Source: Symbiodinium natans (lineage: Eukaryota > Sar > Dinophyceae > Suessiales > Symbiodiniaceae). Taken from it: 64,000 bases of DNA. The number at the start of each line of letters is the position of its first letter. Position 1 is the first letter of the stretch. The DNA lies in NCBI GenBank assembly GCA_905221605.1, contig CAJNDS010000102.1:832501-896500 (forward strand), read 5' to 3'. This document shows, one piece after another, positions 48,454 through 60,415 of the stretch. Both the position numbers and the translations under genes were made by a program. The notes beneath the pieces are model-generated. The model ran no database searches and was not told where the DNA came from. It saw only the letters and a program-made list of their open reading frames with translations.

Positions 48454-48939
48454 ATGGCAATAGATGTCGATACGTCATGGTTCACATGGCAAGGCCCTGA
48501 AACTCATTGCAACTTCCATGCGAGCAACCGCGGACGAGGGCTACCACAGGTCGCTTCTCCTGCTGTCCTGGGGACCGACATGCTGCGAAGATTGCACTTG
48601 AATTTGTCCAAGGCTTCTAGGAGCTGTCGAAATTTTCACGATCTCAGAGGTCCTGCCTCCTCCTGCCCCCAACAAGTTGCTATCATGGGCTCTGCCTTTG
48701 GTGAGGGAGGAAGTCCATCAAGTAGATCAGCCAAACGCCCCTCGTCTCGCGATGCCTGCAAACCACATTGGCACGATATTCTCCGCCTCTATCAGCACGC
48801 GCTTCCCATTGGCACGTGCAACAAAAGTGACGATCACGTTTCGTTTATTCGAAAAAGAGCTAGAATCAATGGCAATGCATTCTATCAGCATCTGCGGCGG
48901 TGGAGCGTGATGGATGAACATAGTGCTGTGCCATTGTAG
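48454..48939 (+). CDS. hypothetical ORF, 161 codons
   Basis: Longest frame in this part: ATG 48454 to stop 48937-48939, less GC-rich than its flanks. The translation (MAIDVDTSWFTWQGPETHCN..) has no recognisable domain, and competing frames of similar quality exist on both strands (48677-48910 plus, 48727-48993 minus). It could equally be non-coding. Confidence 0.2.
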   Translation: MAIDVDTSWFTWQGPETHCNFHASNRGRGLPQVASPAVLGTDMLRRLHLNLSKASRSCRNFHDLRGPASSCPQQVAIMGSAFGEGGSPSSRSAKRPSSRDACKPHWHDILRLYQHALPIGTCNKSDDHVSFIRKRARINGNAFYQHLRRWSVMDEHSAVPL

Positions 48940-49601
48940 CCTCAGTGTGGTAACAGTAGCCATTTGGCCTTCTAGGGACCTCAGTCCATACAAGCAACTA
49001 GGCCGTTTGCCTGCAACTGGTGCCCCTCTGCCATAAGAAAGCCAGCACTAACAAATCTGGGCTAGCCGTAGAAGCTACTGCAAGAGCGTCCTCCCCCCGA
49101 AGATCTCCTGCAAGATTGTGCGGTCATGCACCTTCTTCAGGCGATCCTGCGATCTCCGCGAGGGCTTCGGCGAGCGGCAGAGGCTGCAGTGTCAAGCCAA
49201 CGCGCTTCCGCACAGAGCAAAGGATCCCGATGCCAAGTTTGCTGCCAAGGGCTCATAAACCTTTAGGCTCCCTCACCCTAAAACCGTAGACTCGGATGCT
49301 GAGTGCTGTGGCTTTTCGACCACATGCCTCGTTCAGCCCATGGTTCAAGGCGTTGTGGGCTACAGCGGACGTGGCTTACGAAGCTACTGGGGCGCTATTT
49401 CGTGTCGGAAGCCGTGCACTTCAACATGCACTTTGCCTGCTCAAAGCCTCGGTGAGCCGGTGCGCAGCCATGGCGATGCACACTAGACCGGCATGTGAGG
49501 GTCACCTGGCGGAGACAGGCAGCAGGGCGACCAAGCGACCAGGCCCCGCCACCACGGGATGAGATCCCAAGATGACACAGCATGGAGCAGACAGCACCCC
49601 C
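48940..49601. other. gene-poor stretch with possible leader-like sequence
   Basis: AGTAGCCATTTGGCC at about 48956-48970 resembles the DinoSL middle with one base missing. Downstream frames (49020-49289, 49296-49562) are Ala/Arg/Ser-rich with no family resemblance. Confidence 0.35.
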
Positions 49602-49680
49602 CTAAACCCTAAACCCTAAACCCTAAACCCTAAACCCTAAACCCTAAACCCTAAACCCTAAACCCTAAACCCTAAACCCC
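49602..49680 (-). repeat. CCCTAAA array
   Basis: About eleven perfect heptamers. Confidence 0.95.
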
Positions 49681-51711
49681 TTGGGAAGTGCCAGAAGCAT
49701 GCGGAGAAGAGGCGGCCGTGTGGATGCAGCCATGCCACAGAGCGTCACTCTGACTCGTGACAGCGCCCAGTCGTCATGAAGCTCCCAAGAACCCGAACTG
49801 ACAAATGCCCCAAACCAAACAGCCCTAATTAAACCCTGAACCTGATGGTGCTGCAGAAACCCTAAGCCCTCTGTTCAATTCCACCAAGCGCCACCAACCG
49901 ATGCCTCCGCAAAGCTTCTGGACTGAAGGCGCAGCGGGCGTCGGGGGTCTCAGCTTTGTCTCATGCGCTGTTTCGGGTCTTCAAGGCTTAGAAAGGCTGA
50001 ACAAGACCAAAATTCCAGAGAATTTCTGTCACAGTAGATGTTTGAGGGATGGAAACGGGCCTGGTTGCAGAAGGGCAGGGTTTGACGTTTTGGAGGCTTT
50101 GTATTCTGAGGTTCGGGCCCGGTTGGGTGTTTCAGGGGTCCTCCCTGTACTCAAGCCTATACTCCCTCAGCCCGGCAAAAGCTGCGACGGGCGGGGAATG
50201 CCAAGGGACCTTCATTTCCTTTCTATGCCGCTTCGCGCGCCTCCCAAAGTAGGCTCAAGGCCTATCCTGCTGCGGGCCGGCGATTGCCCGAGCCTAGAGT
50301 TCAGCAAGTGGGGGGAGAAATCTTTAAAGCAACCCCCCCAAACGTTGTGTTGCAAGATGCCAGTCATGTTTGAACCCACAGAATACATAGCTCTCACCAC
50401 CACCACCACCAACAACACCAGCAGCACCTACAAAGTGCGAGGAAAGAGATCCTAAAGCCGATGGCCCTAAGCCCCCGACCCCTACGCCCTAAAAAGCCCA
50501 CAGCCCCCCGCGACTTCCCTGGCGATGGCACCTCACGTCACGCACTTGAAGCAGAGCGATGCTCGGCAGAAGAGTTTGTGTGGCTGTTGCCCTGCCGTGG
50601 CGAAGCTTCTGTGTATCCGCCTGGTTGTGAACTGATATTTCGTGTCATTTTGTGCACCTGTCGCGTTTGCATATCGGTCGACCCATCTGTCCATCGAGAG
50701 CACAGTCTTCATCTCCCTGAGTCAACAAGCGACATGACCCACGAGCCCCGAAGCACCTGTTCTCCTGCGAGAGCTTAAGCCCATCGCCCTGAACCTAAGA
50801 CTTTCAGTCTCATGCAACTTTCGCAAGCTGCGTATGCCTATGCCCACAAAGCAAAAAGTCCTCAGGGGTGGACGGGCCACGGCCGATGTTGAGGAAGGCG
50901 CACCCGGAATCCTGACAGGAGGACTCAGCCTCAACCGTCAGACTTTAGGGTGCTTCCCGGTTCTTTCGTTGGCCCTTTGAGAGCACCAGGCTTCGGTTGA
51001 GGTCCAGGTTTTTGTGGGTGGGACGAGGCGTCAGCCCTCGTCGAGTTGCATGGGTGGAAGCCTTTCGGTGCGCGTCGTCTCGGCACTTAGAGGCCATGGA
51101 GAAGCAAAGCCCCACGGTGCTGAAGATACAGGCCGGGGGCTGGGGTTTCGGGGTCAACGGCCACGTGCACTCAGTAAATCCTTACTTGCTGGTTCGCAGG
51201 GAAGCCGTAATCACCATCAACTTTTCGGTCCCTCTCCTGAGACAGGGAATTCTGAAACTAAGGTTCCTGTACGGCTTTCTCCGGAAGATCTCTCATCAAT
51301 TCCCCCCGACCCCTTCCCCTCGTCCGCAGGCGGAGCGGCGAACGGTGGATGGCGGCGGCGCGCTGCCGCTGGACCCGCCTCCCATGCGTCTTGGAGCTAA
51401 GGGCCTGGAGCTTTACCTTAGGTACTCATGTCCCTTGACACCAACAAGGTTACGGTGAAGTTGGGTTAGAGTCTAAGAGGATCGATAGGGATTCTGGGAT
51501 TCAGGCGCGGGATGTTTTTCTTAAGGGCTCTTTTAAGGTCTGCTTTTGCCACGTCAGCCAAGGCTCGCGCCCCATCTGTCGCTGGAGAGATGGGGCAAGC
51601 TGGCCACCCAGACGTGCGTGCTTGGGGCCCCGAATCCTAGGCCCTGAGCCCCTCCTACACCCTCGGATCAACAGAAGAACTCAGGGCTTCAGGCCCTAAA
51701 CTCCCTCTACA
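49681..51711. other. gene-poor stretch
   Basis: Longest frame 49901-50455 (184 codons) shows no domain and contains a CAC-triplet run that yields poly-Thr. Frames at 50997-51458 are similar. No gene supported. Confidence 0.35.
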
Positions 51712-51832
51712 CTCTGACGCCCAACCCCTAACCCCTCACACGACAAAGTTCCAGAATGCAAAAACGTCCCCCTATACCCTGACCCCCAACCCCTAACCCC
51801 CCCTTCCCTAACACGACAAAGTTCCAGCATGC
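51712..51832 (+). repeat. imperfect tandem duplication, about 70 bp period
   Basis: CTGACGCCCAACCCCTAACC with ACACGACAAAGTTCCAG recurs at 51712-51759 and 51778-51832. Confidence 0.7.
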
Positions 51833-51999
51833 CAGCCGAAACCATGGCGCCGTCAAAACCTTCAGGGTTTTCGGATCGTGCTCTCAGCGTCAAAGACCTC
51901 CAGGGTTGGTCGGGGCTGGGTTGAGGGCATGAAGGGGGCATCCTGGGCCTAAAAGCCCCAGGATTCTTGGCGCCATGCGGACTCTAAGAAGTTGCCTTT

Positions 52000-52266
52000 G
52001 TGTTCCTGTGCCCCCGTGAACTTATATGTATATATATATATATGAATATGCATATCCGTTCGGAGTTTAGAGATGAGGCCCGGGTTCGGCTGCCCCCTTC
52101 GTGCATGGCCGAGTTTGCCCGCGCCCAGGTTCCGAGACCTCGTAAACCAGGCCCTGAAAAGCGAGAAGACCTCCCGCACGAAGATCCGTGGCACGGGCGG
52201 ATCCCCATCGGCAAGTTGAGGTTTGTGGAAGGTTGTCAAGGTGATGGTCTGGGATGTTCCCCCTGA
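52000..52266 (+). CDS. exon-like ORF, hypothetical
   Basis: The frame includes an AT microsatellite at its start. From about 52062 to 52236 it reads DEARVRLPPSCMAEFARAQV.. and KREDLPHEDPWHGRIPIGKL, which is coding-like. The true exon limits are unknown. Confidence 0.25.
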   Translation: MFLCPRELICIYIYMNMHIRSEFRDEARVRLPPSCMAEFARAQVPRPRKPGPEKREDLPHEDPWHGRIPIGKLRFVEGCQGDGLGCSP

Positions 52267-52349
52267 TACGAACAGTGCTTAATAGGGAATATGGGTATCA
52301 TATTCCCTATTAAGGACTGTTAGTACAAGGGGCGACTCCCAAGTGATGG
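52244..52349. mobile_element. MITE-like palindromic element, family A, with strong hairpin
   Basis: Contains two 22-base arms (52271-52292 and 52300-52321) that are reverse complements with a single mismatch around a 7-base loop. Outer ends GGGATGTTCCCCC and GGGGCGACTCCCAA match the family termini. Confidence 0.75.
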
Positions 52350-52519
52350 TCGTTGTTGAGGGCCCACGTGAAGCCGTAGGATTTCTTTGAGAGAAATCGG
52401 ACCAGTGTATGGTGGACAGAGATGGCGAAGGGGCCCCTGATGCTGAGCATGAGGAGTAGGCGTGCCACGAGCAGGGCGGGGGGGATCTTCCCAAGCACCC
52501 GTTGAGCTTGCGGGTAGGT

Positions 52520-52610
52520 TCTTGCCTTATACCAACAGTCCTTAGTAGGGATGATCATAGAGGCGGTAGGGGGGGGGGGGGTACCATAATCCCTATTAGT
52601 TAACATCGGG
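52520..52610. mobile_element. MITE-like element, family A, partial
   Basis: AACAGTCCTTAGTAGGGAT and ATAATCCCTATTAGTTAACA flank a G12 tract. The right terminus is degraded. Confidence 0.5.
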
Positions 52611-53112
52611 GTTCATGTTGGGCTGAGGACTTCTGACCAGAATCCCTTCAACCCCAGGCCTCACCAGCCATCCCGCAGCCATGGGGGGTTTCCGAAGTTA
52701 GGGGGTTTAGGGTTTAGGGTTTAGGGTTTAGGGTTTAGGGTTTAGGGGGTACCTTATTGGGGTCCCTTAGTATAAGGGACTCCTGCGATTTGGGGGTCTA
52801 CGTTGGGGGTCCCCCCTTTTTTCGTAAACGAACCCTAGAGCCCTTCCTGCCTCAAACATGGCTCAAGATGGATGTGGCCATATCCTCCCTGGGCCTTCAT
52901 CCCTACAACATCCTGTAGCCAATGATATCATATTTAGAAATGTACTAGAAGTATGAGAATAATGATATAGTGTAATTTCAATGTTGCCTGCAGCCCGAGA
53001 CTGGTGAGGTTCGTGGGGTTCTGGTGGCCCCCCGAAGGAAAGGAAGGAAGGCAAACAGAGTACACAGAAGCACGCTTGTAACAACGGCTACATATGCGTG
53101 CAATACACCCCC
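52611..53112. other. gene-poor stretch
   Basis: TTTAGGG block at 52703-52748. No gene supported. Confidence 0.4.
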
Positions 53113-53369
53113 TACGCCCTAAACCTTAAACCCTCAAACCCTCAGACCCTCAAACCCTTAAACCCTTAGACCCTTAAACCCTACAACCCTTAAACCCTTA
53201 AACCCTTAAACCCTCAAACCCTCAAACCCTTAAACCCTAAACCCTTCAACCCTTAACCCCTTAAACCCCTAAACCCTTAAACCCTTAAACCGTTAAACCC
53301 CTAAACCCTCAAACCCCTAAACCCTTAAACCCCTAAACCCTTAAACCCTTAAACCCTTAAGCCCTGAAG
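53113..53369 (-). repeat. CCCTTAAA/CCCTCAAA variant telomeric array
   Basis: Octamers CCCTTAAA and CCCTCAAA dominate, with a few CCCCTAAA. The standard CCCTAAA is rare. Confidence 0.9.
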
Positions 53370-54621
53370 CAACCAGCCAGCAGAGGAGTGCCGACGCTGC
53401 TGGGTGTGGCCTCCCTTGTGGGATGCACGTTCTGCGTCGCAGGGGGACCCAGCCTGGCTGGGTTGCATTGGGGTTTAGGGTTTAGGGTTTTAGTGTTTAG
53501 GGTTTAGGGTTTAGGGTCAGTCCTACCCCTGCAGTGAATCAGTGCTGGTAGGCGCACAACGGTGGCACCCGGCCCCCGCCCCACCCCCCAAAAGAAGCTG
53601 CAGTTCAGTGGAGTGGAAAGGTTTTGGGCTCAGGAAGAGGTTCGGTTCGTCTCGGAAGCTTCCGCCGTTAGACGCCTGCTTTAGCTAGACCTTCCATGGT
53701 GGGCCGGGGGGTTTTGTGTTGACTTAACTTCACAGGGAGCGAGCACTCAAGAACCCTTAGCCGGGATCAGGTCATCGTCCAGATCCTTCAGTTGGATGGC
53801 ACCATCTCAGCCGTAGCAATGGCCGCCCGTTCTGCATCTTGAGAAGGTGTAGACTCTTGGCAAATCTGGGTGGCCAAGCCGATCGTGAACCCTGAATGTA
53901 GGCGAAAACAGGCTCGACGATCCTCAACTCCCGACGCGTACACGTTCAGAGCGAGGGTTCAAGTCCTTGACCTGCTGCAGACGAGAGGTGAGTTTGCAGA
54001 GTGTTTGGGAGAGTCTCGAGGCTGTCCCGCCCATCTTGGCCGTGTGCCTTTGGGCGCTGATGTTCGTGTTGCAGAGGAGGGGGGGGGTGAGACAACATGT
54101 GGACGGATTGGGGGGGGGGGGGGAGTGTTTGATTTCATCATACTGGTCCTCAGTAGGGGCCGTTCCCCCCAAAACCCCTCAGCCTTTTTCTAAGCCAAGT
54201 CATAAATCCTGCATGCGGCGCTTCACCCAAGACTCCTGGCTTGTCTGGAAGCATAAGCGTACGGGGTTTCCTCGGGAGAAGACTTCCGGAGGAATTTTGT
54301 GATCTGGGGCTTTCGAGGTTTTCAATCCTCAGCCTCGTATGTCGTACATGATGAGGCAATATTGCGATTCCTATAGAGAGGGCACATCAGGAGCACGGCT
54401 GTACATGAGAGGCAGAAGCACGGCAGGAGGAGCAACAAAGAGGTGGCAGGGCAGGCTCATCCAGACCCCTACAAGAGGCTTTTCTGCACCAGGTTGACGG
54501 AACCTGCTCCGAACGGCAAGCCAGATGCCTGAGTGTGGCGAAGGGGGAAGGGGGGGCGGCGAAGCCCTGCCCCATGACGAGCCTCTCATGTTCATCTGCG
54601 CCTCAAACAGATGTTCCGGCA
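53370..54621. other. gene-poor stretch
   Basis: TTTAGGG block at 53471-53518, G runs near 54080-54122 and a possible family A fragment near 54140. Frames at 53870-54359 have no supporting evidence. Confidence 0.4.
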
Positions 54622-54640
54622 AAACCCTAAACCCTAAACA

Positions 54641-54714
<74 letters not shown>

Positions 54715-54730
54715 ACCCTAAACCCTAACC
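54622..54730 (-). repeat. CCCTCAA variant array
   Basis: About eleven uniform CCCTCAA heptamers bounded by CCCTAAA units at both ends. Confidence 0.95.
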
Positions 54731-55222
54731 CCCCCCCCCCACTGTTCCTAACAGTGAACTTCACCTTGCATTCGCGAGGAAGCACTTTCGCAAGCACACT
54801 CGCGCGCTGCACGATGCCAGCCGCCACGGCCCTACGTGAAGTGCACAAGAAGATCTTTCAGTTGATTGTGTGCAGTATATCGTAGATGTTCCCGCATGAA
54901 GTCCACCCCCCTCGCTTCCGAAATCAACTCCTGAGGCCGGGTGCGTGAGGCTTGCGAGGCACTCACGCGTCACTTGGCTGCTGAGGGGGCAGGCATTCCT
55001 AATCGCAATGAGCTCATGACTCATGACGCGAATCGCAATGAGCTCATGATTCGAAGACCCGAAGTTCAGGTGAACATCGGGCATTGGCAGTGAAGATGCA
55101 CATGGGCGACGAGGCCGGGCAGGGGTTTCCGGTTGTTGTATCCTATTCCTGGAGGCCCCGTGCTCAAAACTCTATCAGCCAGCTCTGCGCCGTCTTAAGG
55201 GATCCGCAAGAATCTGACCCCC
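54731..55222. other. gene-poor stretch with 30-bp duplication
   Basis: AATCGCAATGAGCTCATGA occurs at 55001 and 55031 (30-bp period). No gene supported. Confidence 0.5.
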
Positions 55223-55229
55223 CTAAACC

Positions 55230-55275
<46 letters not shown>

Positions 55276-55308
55276 ACCCTAAACCCTAAACCCTAAACCC
55301 TAAACCCT
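55223..55308 (-). repeat. CCCTCAA array passing into CCCTAAA
   Basis: One CCCTAAA, seven CCCTCAA, then four to five CCCTAAA units. Confidence 0.95.
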
Positions 55309-55445
55309 GCAGGCCGTAGAGTCCTTGGACTGGCTGGGGCGAGCCCATCTCGACTCGCGGGACCACGGAACGGGGAGAAGGGGGAAGGTTAGGGTTTGGC
55401 TCGAGCTTTGCGAGACTGCAAGCTTAAATTCCACGGCTGCAGGGT

Positions 55446-55667
55446 TTGTTTACGGGTTGCGTTTGCAGGGTGAATCTTGTTTGGGGGCATTCAGGGTTGG
55501 GTTTGGCGTTAGGTGTATTAGAGTCGGCCCCGCGGACCCAGGACGCGTTCTACATCGAGTTTCGGATCTTGCAAGGGTCGCTCGAGCCGCTGGAGCTGCT
55601 GGGCGACAGGACGCGAAGACGTGTGGCCTGCGAGCGCCTCCTTCTGGGAAGCCTAAGGCCCCTATAG
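55446..55667 (+). CDS. exon-like ORF, hypothetical
   Basis: The second half (about 55540-55667) reads DAFYIEFRILQGSLEPLELL then GDRTRRRVACERLLLGSLRPL and stops at TAG. Strong GC3 bias and amphipathic helices suggest coding. The first half is doubtful. Confidence 0.3.
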   Translation: MFTGCVCRVNLVWGHSGLGLALGVLESAPRTQDAFYIEFRILQGSLEPLELLGDRTRRRVACERLLLGSLRPL

Positions 55668-56335
55668 GCCGAGCCACCGAAATCTTTCTGGTACCATCAA
55701 CACCTCCTTCAAGAGCCTCTTGCTCAAAGCCGCTCCCTAGAACATAAACGCTTGATGTCCCACCTGGGTTCTGGAAGTTGTGCACATCGAAATGCTCAGC
55801 AGATTTGGGCTTTGAGCCTTGGGGAGTCAGGGGTCCAGGACATGGTTCTGGGGTCAAGGCTTCGTATCAAGTTCGGTACGTAGTGGGATTGGGTGCTCAA
55901 GGCTTACGTCCCAAAGCCCTAACCCCAACAACCGAAACCTTGATCTCCATGAACCAGCAGGAGCCACAGCCGACTTAGCGACCGCACGACCGACGCCGCA
56001 CAGACCACGCGACCGCAAAGTAGTAGCAGCAGCGGTGGCAGCAGCGGCCATGGCCTCGGCTTTCCGGTGTCGGGTGCGCCGCTTTGCTCTTTTCCTTCTC
56101 GAGAGACCCTACTAAGGAAAGGCCCCTCTTCTAACGAAGCCTTTCCTAGACAAGAGGTGCAATCGAAGCCTTCTGTTCCAAGTTCAGAACTCCTCCACCC
56201 CTGCCCATCTCTCCCTCTGTCTCTCTCTCTCTCTGTCGCTCTCTCCTTCTCTCTCTCTCTCTCTGTCACTCTCTCTCTCTCTCTCTCTTGGTTCCGCTCT
56301 CGCTCTTCGCTTTCGCTCTCGCTCTCGTGTGTCTC

Positions 56336-56366
<31 letters not shown>

Positions 56367-57613
56367 TTCTCTCTCTGTCTCTGTCTTTCTTTTTCTCTCT
56401 GAGGAAGATTTCATGGTTTCCGGGACCGAGGCTCCTAAAATCCGAACAAAAACGATATACTACGACATTCAACACGAAATGCTAGTCGTCTTTTTTTCAA
56501 GGCGTAGCCGAAGCCCAGTGAATCCCTTGAGGCGGCCCTCTACGGCTCGCGGCGCAGGCGGGGGGTGCTTTTACCTGGAGATGTCTCAGCAGCTTCCGAT
56601 TGGGGGATACTGGGTTGGGGGGCTTCTGGGCTAGGGGGCTTCTGGGCTAGGGGGCTTCTGGGTGGGCGTGTTTGGGGTCTTCTGGCTGGGAGTGTTTGGG
56701 GGCTTCTGGGTGGGAGTGCTCTCCGTTCAAGTGGTCGGAAGGGTTGAGGCACTGATGGCGCCTTTGAGGCGGAGACGGAGGAGCTGATTCTGCGGCCGGT
56801 TTCTGCGGGATGCTGAGAAATTGCTTGGGTTGGGCCCCTTTTGTGTCTGTGTGTCTCTCCCGGTGTGTGTTCTAGAGTTTAAGAGTTTCTGCCCTCAGAC
56901 CATGCATAAGGCATACAACAACTGGAGGTCACGGAGCTACGTGACAGGGCTTTGCTTTTAAGGCTGCTCGCCCAACCTCTAAAGCCGGGTGTATCAGGAT
57001 CGCCCCCTGTAGTGCCGCGGCCTTTCTAAAGGCATTAGCACATCGTGCGCCGGGCTCGGGCCGTCACTCTCGCCAGACTGGAGAATGCACAAAGTTTGAG
57101 TGGTAGTGGATTACATCTTCAGCTATCAGAACCGGGCTGATAAGTTTAGGTGAGCGGCCACTTCCTAGAGGGCTCAGGCGACAGGGCCTGCTTCGTGACA
57201 CCTCATCCCCAGGCTCCAGACCAGTCGCCCAGCCGGGAGGCGTGCGGGGGGGAGGGGGGAGGGCTCGGCGTTGGGAGCGTAGCGCAGCGCAGTCGCCTTG
57301 ACGCTGCAGCCCCGCAAGTTGGCATAGAGCAACACAGCAAGCATGGTTGAGAGCTCGAAGGTCTCAGTCAGCACCAAGAGAAGGATTGTGCTACCCTCTC
57401 CAAATCCGTGCAACCTTCTCAACCTCCACCCTAATTAAACCACAGGGTCCCACACTGCAACAGAACCAGGAAGTCCGAATAGCACCGGATCGGAAGGGGA
57501 CACCCAACTCCGTCGCGGGCTTAGCTTGTGGCTTGTGGCGTGCGGGCTTCAGGCAATCGGGCCTAGGGGCTTCAGGGTCAGAAGAGGGGGGCGTGGATGT
57601 ATTCTTTCGGGAC
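55668..57613. other. gene-poor stretch with CT/GT microsatellites and a 17-bp minisatellite
   Basis: (CT)n/(GT)n tract at 56205-56395. GGGCTTCTGGGCTAGGG-type tandem units at about 56612-56725. No gene supported; Leu/Ser and Cys/Val frames are artefacts. Confidence 0.6.
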
Positions 57614-57685
57614 CCTAAACCCCAAACCCTAAACCCTAAACCCTAAACCCTAAACCCTAAACCCTAAACCCTAAACCCTAAACCC
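57614..57685 (-). repeat. CCCTAAA array
   Basis: About ten heptamers; the first variant unit is CCCCAAA. Confidence 0.95.
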
Positions 57686-59448
57686 TGTGAGGTTACGAAT
57701 TAAACAAAGTCACTTCTCGACCCTCAGTCTGAAGAGCTGCGTTCTGGGAGGGTTTTGGCGCTTGAGGCTCATCTTTGTGAGGTCCTTGGCGGCTAAGGGG
57801 ATGCCTCTCTAGGGTCTAGGGGCCTTGAACTTTAGGATGACTGGTTAGGTTTTCGGGCGTTCGCACCTCCCAAAGCAGTTGCGCATGTGCGCAGACGGCT
57901 GTTGTTGGCGAACTTTCGTCCCTCACGCTGCACCACACCACCCGGGGTGTTCTCCGAGCGGGTGGGCCACAAACTCTCAACGACCTTGAGGTATGACAGC
58001 TCGGAGCCTACCCTAAACCCTAAACCCTAAACCCTAAACCCTACTAAACCCTAAGGCAACTTCTTCCTGAGTACACACCTTTTCCCGGAACTAATCCCTG
58101 CAATGTGGCCACAGTGTCAGCTAGGCGGGTGGCAAAAAAAAAACCCTAAACCCTATATCGGCTCATCAGCAGCAACAAATACATCGGGAGCCCGGTTGGC
58201 CAAGCGAAAGGACTGGTTTATGGTTTAGGGTTTAGGGTTTAGGGTTTAGGATCCCCTCGGAGAAAGAAGGTTTCAGCGGCTGAGCGCCAGATCTGATCAC
58301 AGTAGCAAGCTTCCCTCAGACCAAGGACTTGTCGCGGAGCAGCAAGCAGGCCCCACGCATTGTGACTGCGTGTTGGGGTTTCAGCTTTGGGGGGGAATTT
58401 CTGCCGGGGAGACGCACCTGTGCCTTGTGTGCCGCGCCTGCCACCCTCTCGACAAGCCCCCGGAAAAAACCCCAAAGTTCGAAGCACCCATGTGGGGGTT
58501 TCCAAAAAATTCCAAAAAAGGGGTACCCTTTTTGGGGGTCCCTCTAAGGGGATTCTATTCTATTGGGGGTAGAAAAGGGGTGCCCCATTTTTCGGAAATA
58601 CCGGTGTGCAAGCCGTTGCTGTTGCCAGGCCTGGGCCTAGCGCTGACTGTTTCACCCGGCACGAGATGTCTCATGCAATCAATCCATTAGGGTCTAGGGT
58701 TTAGGGTGATGGCGTTTCTGAAGTGCGTCTCCACAGACTTGAAGCTTGGGAGGGGCTTTTGAGCTTTTCGTGCACGTTACAGTAGTCTGGGCTGCTTCTG
58801 CTTCCAAAAAGACCAAAAAGACATTGAAGTTATCTACGGAATCTGGACCGTTTCAGTTGTGACACGAGCTCGCCACTGTACAGCACTCCTCTGGCCTGCC
58901 TGGAGGGGTTTGCGCGCAGACCGCGTGTGAAGGGGGTAGCTGGCTTTGCCATAGAATAAGGTGTTAGGCTCTTTGTGAGACTGCCCCCAAGGTACCTCTG
59001 TGCTTCACAAGGTTTATGCTGTCGTGTTGGGGATGCGGTGTGGGGATGTGCTTCCAAGGCCCCCGCTCATATTCAGTCTTGCTGCGCACACGTGCATGGC
59101 AACGTAAGGGCTACAACGGCTATTGGCACCTCATGCGCCAGGAGCTGTAAACTCCATCCGAACCCCAATAAATGCCTTAACCGCGACATCAGCCTGTACG
59201 TTGCGTGTTTGCCCTGGCATCTAGCATGGCTTTCTGAAGGAAAGCATTGCGAGTAGGAGGCGTGATTGCAGAAGTTTAGGACTTCGTGCGAAAACTGCGC
59301 GTGCCGGGCGCAGAAGGGATCAGAGCGTTCAGGGAGTAGCAACACAGGGTGTGGCCCTGGAGCTCTAGTGACAACGTTCGCATTCGCCTCTCGCCTCTGG
59401 CTCCAGCAGGTGGAATCTGGCTCATGGGGTTCCTGCTCCATCACCCCT
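57686..59448. other. gene-poor stretch with three short telomeric blocks
   Basis: CCCTAAA 58012-58056. GTCAGCTAGGCGGGTGGC motif (58116-58133) leading into CCCTAAA (58141-58158). TTTAGGG 58215-58252. Family C repeat 58519-58598. No gene supported. Confidence 0.5.
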
Positions 59449-59500
59449 AAATCCCCTAAACCCTAAACCCGAAACCCGAAACCCGAAACCCCAAACCCTT
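59449..59500 (-). repeat. CCCTAAA/CCCGAAA array
   Basis: CCCTAAA units, then three CCCGAAA and one CCCCAAA. Confidence 0.9.
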
Positions 59501-59950
59501 GGCTGGGGTTGATGTGGAACAGGCCTCAGAGTTCCATGCACCCTACTGGAATCCGTCTAGAGGCCTTTACCCAGGATGCCCTCCGCCCTCCAACCAACTT
59601 GGTTTCGAGGATTTCGAGGTCAAGGGGCTGCAGCGCTTAGGGCTTAGTGTTTTAGGGTTTACAGGGTGATGGAAAAAAGGTTTTGGGCTTAGTATAAGGT
59701 TCAGCGCTTAAGGTTTTCGAGCTCCAGAGCATCTCACATTGCTAGATGTGAACCTATGCACAATGGGCCGAGGGGGGTACAGCAGGTGTCTGGGTTGTCA
59801 AACAGAGACCAGGCATGTCGGAGCCACTGAAGCCATTTGTTGTGTCAGGCAGGCAAGCAGCCAAAAAAAGCCTGAATCCTAAACCCTCCTAAACCCCAAA
59901 CCCTCTCCCACAAACAACCGCATCAGCGCCTGAACATTTGGGCGCCAGCT

Positions 59951-60028
59951 ATGGGGAAGAAGCGGCGGAAGGACGACGAGGAGGCGGAAGGCCAGCTGTC
60001 AGGACTGCGGCTTGCAAGGGCGCTTTGA
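59951..60028 (+). CDS. 25-residue ORF, first-exon-like
   Basis: ATG at 59951 gives MGKKRRKDDEEAEGQLSGLR.., a highly charged start typical of nuclear proteins. It ends shortly before a TTTAGGG block (60040-60092). May be a captured first exon. Confidence 0.25.
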   Translation: MGKKRRKDDEEAEGQLSGLRLARAL

Positions 60029-60199
60029 GTCACTAGGGTTTCAGGGTTAGGGTTTGGGGTTTAGGGTTTGGGGTTTAGGGTTTAGTTTGGTAATTAGGGT
60101 TGTTCTCTGAAACCGGGTCTTTTTTTTTTTTTTTGGGGGGGGGGGTCATGTGCATGAGGTGGCGTACTAAATGCGGACCCACAAAGGGCCCCAACTTCG

Positions 60200-60390
60200 A
60201 GTAGCACCTTGTTGAATTCGAACTCTCTCCCTTTCTCTCTCCTTCTCTCTCCTTCTCTCTCCTTCTCTCTCCTTCTCTCTCCTTCTCTCTCCTTCTCTCT
60301 CCTTCTCTCCCTCCCTCCCTCCCTCTCTCTCTCCTTCTCTCCCTCCCTCCCTCCCTCTCTCTCGCTCGCGCTCTCTCTCTCTCTCTAACT
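60200..60390 (+). repeat. CT-rich minisatellite
   Basis: About eight 10-bp TCCTTCTCTC units followed by (CCCT)n and (CT)n. The strand is purely pyrimidine for more than 150 bp. Confidence 0.9.
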
Positions 60391-60415
60391 CTGTCTCTTT
60401 TTTCTCTTTCTCTGA

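Noticed and set aside
52855-52870. TGGCTCAAG match to the spliced leader
   Set aside because: Nine bases only, with wrong upstream bases and no downstream ORF.
53930-53990. GGTTCAAGTCC resembling a tRNA T-loop
   Set aside because: No matching acceptor, D or anticodon arms can be drawn around it.
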